A stretch of DNA of 9,510 nucleotides from SG8-41 sp035649495 (GTDB lineage: Bacteria; Pseudomonadota; Gammaproteobacteria; Burkholderiales; SG8-41): positions 1 to 9,510 of the forward strand of contig DASRJL010000209.1 in the NCBI GenBank assembly GCA_035649495.1, in the 5' to 3' direction. Shown here piece by piece: positions 6,800-9,510 of this stretch; position 1 is the stretch's first letter, and each line of letters opens with the position of its first letter. The translations under genes and the position numbers were made by a program. The notes under the pieces are model-generated. The model saw nothing but the letters and a program-made list of their open reading frames with translations, was not told the DNA's origin and did no database searches.

Positions 6800-6802
6800 C
6801 GG

Positions 6803-6819
6803 GAACCTGTTTCAAAAAC
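6803..6819. repeat. Half-copy of the 1274-1302 palindromic element
   Basis: GAACCTGTTTCAAAAAC matches 1277-1293 (GAACCTATTTCATAAAC) at 15 of 17 positions, but the right-hand arm needed for a hairpin is missing. It lies immediately after the hmgA stop and directly abuts inverted repeat element 3. This suggests that a dispersed palindromic family was partly lost or overwritten here. Confidence 0.45.
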
Positions 6820-6825
6820 TCATTT

Positions 6826-6905
6826 GCCACAGAGGACACAGAGACCACAGAGAAGAACGTCACGGGCGAAATCCTTCCCCCTGTGTGCTCTGTGATCTCT
6901 GTGGC
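6826..6905. repeat. Inverted repeat element 3 (CACAGAG tandem-unit arms) between convergent genes
   Basis: Arms 6826-6850 and 6881-6905 are reverse complements at 21 of 25 positions across a 30-nt centre. All four mismatches are the two-base joints between CACAGAG units. The joint pattern of its left arm matches the right arm of element 1 and vice versa, so the two elements appear to lie in opposite orientation. It sits between the hmgA stop (6799) and the stop of the - strand gene (6936), where it could serve as a bidirectional transcription barrier. There is no strong T-run. Confidence 0.75.
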
Positions 6906-6935
6906 TAATATTGCGGGTAAACGTAAGAGCGCGGA

Positions 6936-8612
6936 TTACTCCAACGGCTCCACGCGTACGATATTCGCCGTGTGATTCGCCCCCACCCAGAACGTCGCCG
7001 GCCTGGTGGCGTTGTCGCCGTGCGAGCGGCGCATATTGGTGGGCCCGGGCAACAGATACGCCGTGACCTCGCCTGTCCGGGTATTCACCCGCGCGACACG
7101 ATCGGCGTATTCGGTGGATGCCCATGCGTCGCCATATCTGTCCACCCACACGTCGTAGGCGTAGTACTCCGGGATGCCGGTCGACCAGGTGGTGAATTTC
7201 TGCGCCTTCTGGTCGTACATGGCGATCTGGTCCGTGCGGTTCAACGCCGCCCACACGCGATCCTGCGCATCGACCATGCCGCGGCGCGGGCCCGAGTTGG
7301 GTACCGGAATCTCGAACTGATTGACCTCGCCCGTTTTGGCATCGATGCGTGCGATGTGGGAGCGTCCGATTATGGTGAACCACGCGTTGTTGGCGGAGTC
7401 GGAGAGCACCGTGTAGTGCTGCGGACGCGGGATGGGCATGGCGGCGAACTTCTCCCACTTCTGCGTGGTGAGATCGACGCGCATGATCGACCACTCGCCG
7501 TTGTTCATCACCCATACCTTGTTATCGACCTTGTGGTGCTTCGGCGCGAGGAACAGGAGCTCGATATGATCGCCGTCGAACTCCGGCGGCAGCGGGTAGC
7601 TCTTCCAGGTTTCCGACCTCCGGTCGAACATCTGGATGGCATTCTGGAAGCCGTTGCCCACCCACACGTTTTCATCGGCATCCAGCTGCACGTCCAGAAC
7701 GCCCTTGTTGCGGTCGGGCTTCATCACCGGGATCGGCCATTCCCTGATCGCGCCGGTCCTGGGATCGAGACGGCCGAGGATCTGCTCGCCAAAGCTTGCG
7801 TACCACGCGTAGCCCTGCGAATCGATGGTCACGTCGTGCGGCTGGCGGGTGCGCGCCGGCAGATCGTATTCGGTGTAGATCACGCGCGTGGCCTTGCCCG
7901 TGGGGCGCGGCAGCGTCTTGAATTCGTATGACCAGGTCTTGTCCGTGCTGAGGTTGAGGCTCGCCAGATACGCCGCCATCATCCTTCGGGTCTCCGCCAG
8001 GCGCTCGCGCGACTCCGGGGTCGATGGGCCGGGACCGATGCGCCGTGTCGGGTCCTGCTGCATCATGAACGGGAACGAGCTCGGCGAGTAACGCGACATG
8101 CGCTGGATGGTAGCGAGCATCGCGGTCGAGTCGTGCTGGCTGCGCATGATGCGCTCGTACGTATGGCAATGATTGCAGCCGCGAACCGCGTTTTTCTGCT
8201 GGCGTGTGCCGGGCCAGCTCATGAGCCATTCCGAATCCGAAAGCTGCGAGGCGGTTTCATCCACCGTCGCTTTGCGCAACCTGAGATCGGCGGCAGCGTT
8301 TTTCTGTGCGCCGACGGTCACCGAGTTGGGGCCCTCCAGCGTATAGCCTGCCGCGCGAATCTTCAGTGCGTACTGGCCAGGTTCGAGGCGGTTGGCGGGA
8401 AAGCTGTAGCGGCCCTGGGCGTCGCTCACCACCGATACCGTAATGGTCGAGCCCCCGCGCTTGGCGCTCACCACCACGCCTTCCATATTGCCTTCCTCCG
8501 GGGAGCTCACCCGGCCGGACAGGGCCGCGGTCTGGGCGTAGGCCGAGCCGAGCCCGAGGCTGACCAGTGCCACGGCCAATCGGAATGTCGTGCGAAATCC
8601 TCTGTGCGACAT
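6936..8612 (-). CDS. Exported protein: carboxypeptidase-regulatory-like domain, CxxCH c-type heme segment and Vgb-like beta-propeller
   Basis: From the ATG at 8612 the protein has 558 residues. Residues 1-26 form a signal peptide (FRLAVALVSLGLGSAYA, cleavage before QTAA). Residues 28-113 are a carboxypeptidase-regulatory-like beta-sandwich: SGRV...GVVVSA, then DAQGRYSFP, then YALKIRAAGY. Residues about 120-225 include CNHCH at 146-150, a single c-type heme motif. Residues 235-555 contain repeated blades of the virginiamycin B lyase/SMP-30 kind, such as PHDVTIDSQGYAWYA and RIDAKTGEVNQFEIP. A GGGGGA site 6 nt before this ATG favours it over the ATG two codons earlier. The frame continues to 8726 but without family features. 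A periplasmic redox or ligand-binding role is inferred; true streptogramin lyase activity is doubtful. It is not obviously part of the tyrosine pathway. Confidence 0.8.
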   Translation of the reverse strand: MSHRGFRTTFRLAVALVSLGLGSAYAQTAALSGRVSSPEEGNMEGVVVSAKRGGSTITVSVVSDAQGRYSFPANRLEPGQYALKIRAAGYTLEGPNSVTVGAQKNAAADLRLRKATVDETASQLSDSEWLMSWPGTRQQKNAVRGCNHCHTYERIMRSQHDSTAMLATIQRMSRYSPSSFPFMMQQDPTRRIGPGPSTPESRERLAETRRMMAAYLASLNLSTDKTWSYEFKTLPRPTGKATRVIYTEYDLPARTRQPHDVTIDSQGYAWYASFGEQILGRLDPRTGAIREWPIPVMKPDRNKGVLDVQLDADENVWVGNGFQNAIQMFDRRSETWKSYPLPPEFDGDHIELLFLAPKHHKVDNKVWVMNNGEWSIMRVDLTTQKWEKFAAMPIPRPQHYTVLSDSANNAWFTIIGRSHIARIDAKTGEVNQFEIPVPNSGPRRGMVDAQDRVWAALNRTDQIAMYDQKAQKFTTWSTGIPEYYAYDVWVDRYGDAWASTEYADRVARVNTRTGEVTAYLLPGPTNMRRSHGDNATRPATFWVGANHTANIVRVEPLE

Positions 8613-8763
8613 GAGCATTCCCCCATTGGTTGACGCGGCGCATGGATTCCTCTGCCGTGAATCTCCATGCGCTTTGACGAAGAACATTATGCCGCGAAGT
8701 TTGCAGTTCCGCCCCTTTGGCTTCATCCTTCGTCTTTAACGTCCTTTCATCCTGCCTGTTCAA
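8613..8763. other. Divergent intergenic region
   Basis: This 151-bp spacer separates the divergent Vgb-like and hydrolase genes and must hold both promoters. A CATAAT on the - strand (8686-8691) is a possible -10 for the Vgb-like gene, but no -35 is found at proper spacing. I see no repeat, no RNA gene and no convincing small coding region. Confidence 0.4.
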
Positions 8764-9510
8764 GTGACCACTTCGAATCCCGACACCCAGCCCGCGCCGT
8801 CCGGTTTTCGCCCTGCGCCCTTTGAAAGCCGCTTCATCGAAGCAAACGGCATCCGGCTCCGCTACCTCGACTACGGCACCGCCGGCTTGACGCCGATGCT
8901 CTGCCTTCACGGCGGCGCCGTGAACGCTCACTGGTTCGATTTCGTCGCCGCCGGCTTCACCGCCAACTACCACGTGCGCGCGCTCGATCAACGCGGCCAC
9001 GGCGACAGCGCCCGGGCGGAGCCGCCCGACTACAGCTACGAGCGCTATGCGGCGGACGTGGCGGAGGTCGTGGACAAGCTCGATCTGCGGGATTTCGTAA
9101 TGGTGGGCCATTCGATGGGCGGGTTGGTATCGCTCGTCTACGCGGCGAACTATCCGGGTCGGGTGAAAAAGATCGTTGTCGTCGATTCGACGCTCGTTGC
9201 CACACCCGATCGCGTCGCGGCGTTGCACCAGGTCGGCGGGCGCGAGGGAAGGAGCTACGCAACGCACCGGGAGTTCGTGGACAATTTTCGCGTGCGTCCC
9301 GCGGGCACGACCGCTGCGCCCGAAATCCTGAACTACCTTGCCGAGCGCAGCGGGCGGCAGGGACCGGACGGCCGGTGGCGCCACAAGTTCGACCGGAACG
9401 TCTACTCGAAGCGCGTGTTTCTCGACATCCCGCCGCACTGGAACCGGATCGGCATACCCGCGCTGCTGGTCAAAGGGGGCCGCAGCGACCGCATCACCCC
9501 TGCCATCGTG
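8764..9510 (+). CDS. Alpha/beta fold hydrolase, 3'-truncated by the window end
   Basis: A frame open to the window edge gives 249 residues. It starts at GTG 8764; an in-frame TAA at 8737-8739 rules out a much longer N-terminus. The protein shows the oxyanion-side LHGG at 48-51, DQRGHGDS at 75-82 and the nucleophile elbow GHSMGG at 115-120 with Ser117. Asp242 in KGGRSDRIT is the likely acid of the triad, and the catalytic His should lie beyond the window. The overall pattern is that of esterase/epoxide-hydrolase-like alpha/beta hydrolases, and the substrate cannot be told. There is no clear ribosome site before the GTG. A 393-residue antisense frame across 8257-9438 is a shadow of this gene and the neighbouring one. 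Confidence 0.88.
   Translation, partial: MTTSNPDTQPAPSGFRPAPFESRFIEANGIRLRYLDYGTAGLTPMLCLHGGAVNAHWFDFVAAGFTANYHVRALDQRGHGDSARAEPPDYSYERYAADVAEVVDKLDLRDFVMVGHSMGGLVSLVYAANYPGRVKKIVVVDSTLVATPDRVAALHQVGGREGRSYATHREFVDNFRVRPAGTTAAPEILNYLAERSGRQGPDGRWRHKFDRNVYSKRVFLDIPPHWNRIGIPALLVKGGRSDRITPAIV

Noticed and set aside
4482..6905. CRISPR array made of the CACAGAG repeats
   Set aside because: The units are only 9-10 nt, directly abutting with two-base joints and no unique spacers, and they form inverted arms. No cas genes are present.
6936..8612. Streptogramin resistance gene (vgb)
   Set aside because: Only the propeller resembles Vgb. The protein is exported, carries a heme motif and an extra N-terminal domain, and is about twice the usual lyase length.
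8257..9438. 393-residue open frame on the - strand spanning the divergent region
   Set aside because: It runs across the start of the Vgb-like gene in another frame and is antisense to a clear alpha/beta hydrolase with GHSMGG. It crosses two genes and the promoter region, so it is a shadow.

Overview
The window is GC-rich and looks like a betaproteobacterium, most likely of the Burkholderiales. That assignment is an inference from two TctC/Bug-type extracytoplasmic solute receptors with no transporter genes beside them (a hallmark of that group), strong GC bias at third codon positions, and frequent GTG starts. I could not run any database search.

Layout. 1-90 is the 3' end of a Bug-type receptor on +. 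It converges, across a 119-bp spacer built of short tandem and inverted repeats, on a complete Bug receptor on - (210-1220). Upstream of that, also on -, lies a ketopantoate-reductase-family oxidoreductase (1355-2371), with a strong 29-nt palindromic hairpin between the two. A divergent control region (2372-2503) then leads into a + strand aromatic amino acid catabolic cluster: hppD (4-hydroxyphenylpyruvate dioxygenase), phhA (phenylalanine 4-hydroxylase), a short-chain dehydrogenase, and hmgA (homogentisate 1,2-dioxygenase). A - strand gene for an exported CxxCH-containing, Vgb-like beta-propeller protein (6936-8612) converges on hmgA. Divergent from it, a 3'-truncated alpha/beta hydrolase (8764 to the window end) runs off the edge.

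How the genes fit together. PhhA converts phenylalanine to tyrosine using a tetrahydropterin. An aminotransferase not in this window would give 4-hydroxyphenylpyruvate. HppD makes homogentisate and HmgA opens its ring to maleylacetoacetate. Maleylacetoacetate isomerase, fumarylacetoacetase and the pterin carbinolamine dehydratase (PhhB) are not present here. The SDR between phhA and hmgA carries features resembling animal quinonoid dihydropteridine reductase (QDPR): AGG plus an aromatic residue, VGA where the catalytic Ser normally sits, and a DTPxNRxxMPxAD...W segment. It is therefore a candidate for the enzyme that recycles the PhhA pterin cofactor, which would make the cluster self-sufficient for cofactor recycling.

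The other notable structure is intergenic. Three imperfect inverted repeats sit at 4482-4562, 5300-5469 and 6826-6905. Their arms are made of short tandem units (CACAGAG plus two variable bases, or CACACGGAA-like). They separate phhA|SDR, SDR|hmgA and hmgA|vgb-like. A fourth spacer (91-209) has the same architecture with an unrelated unit.
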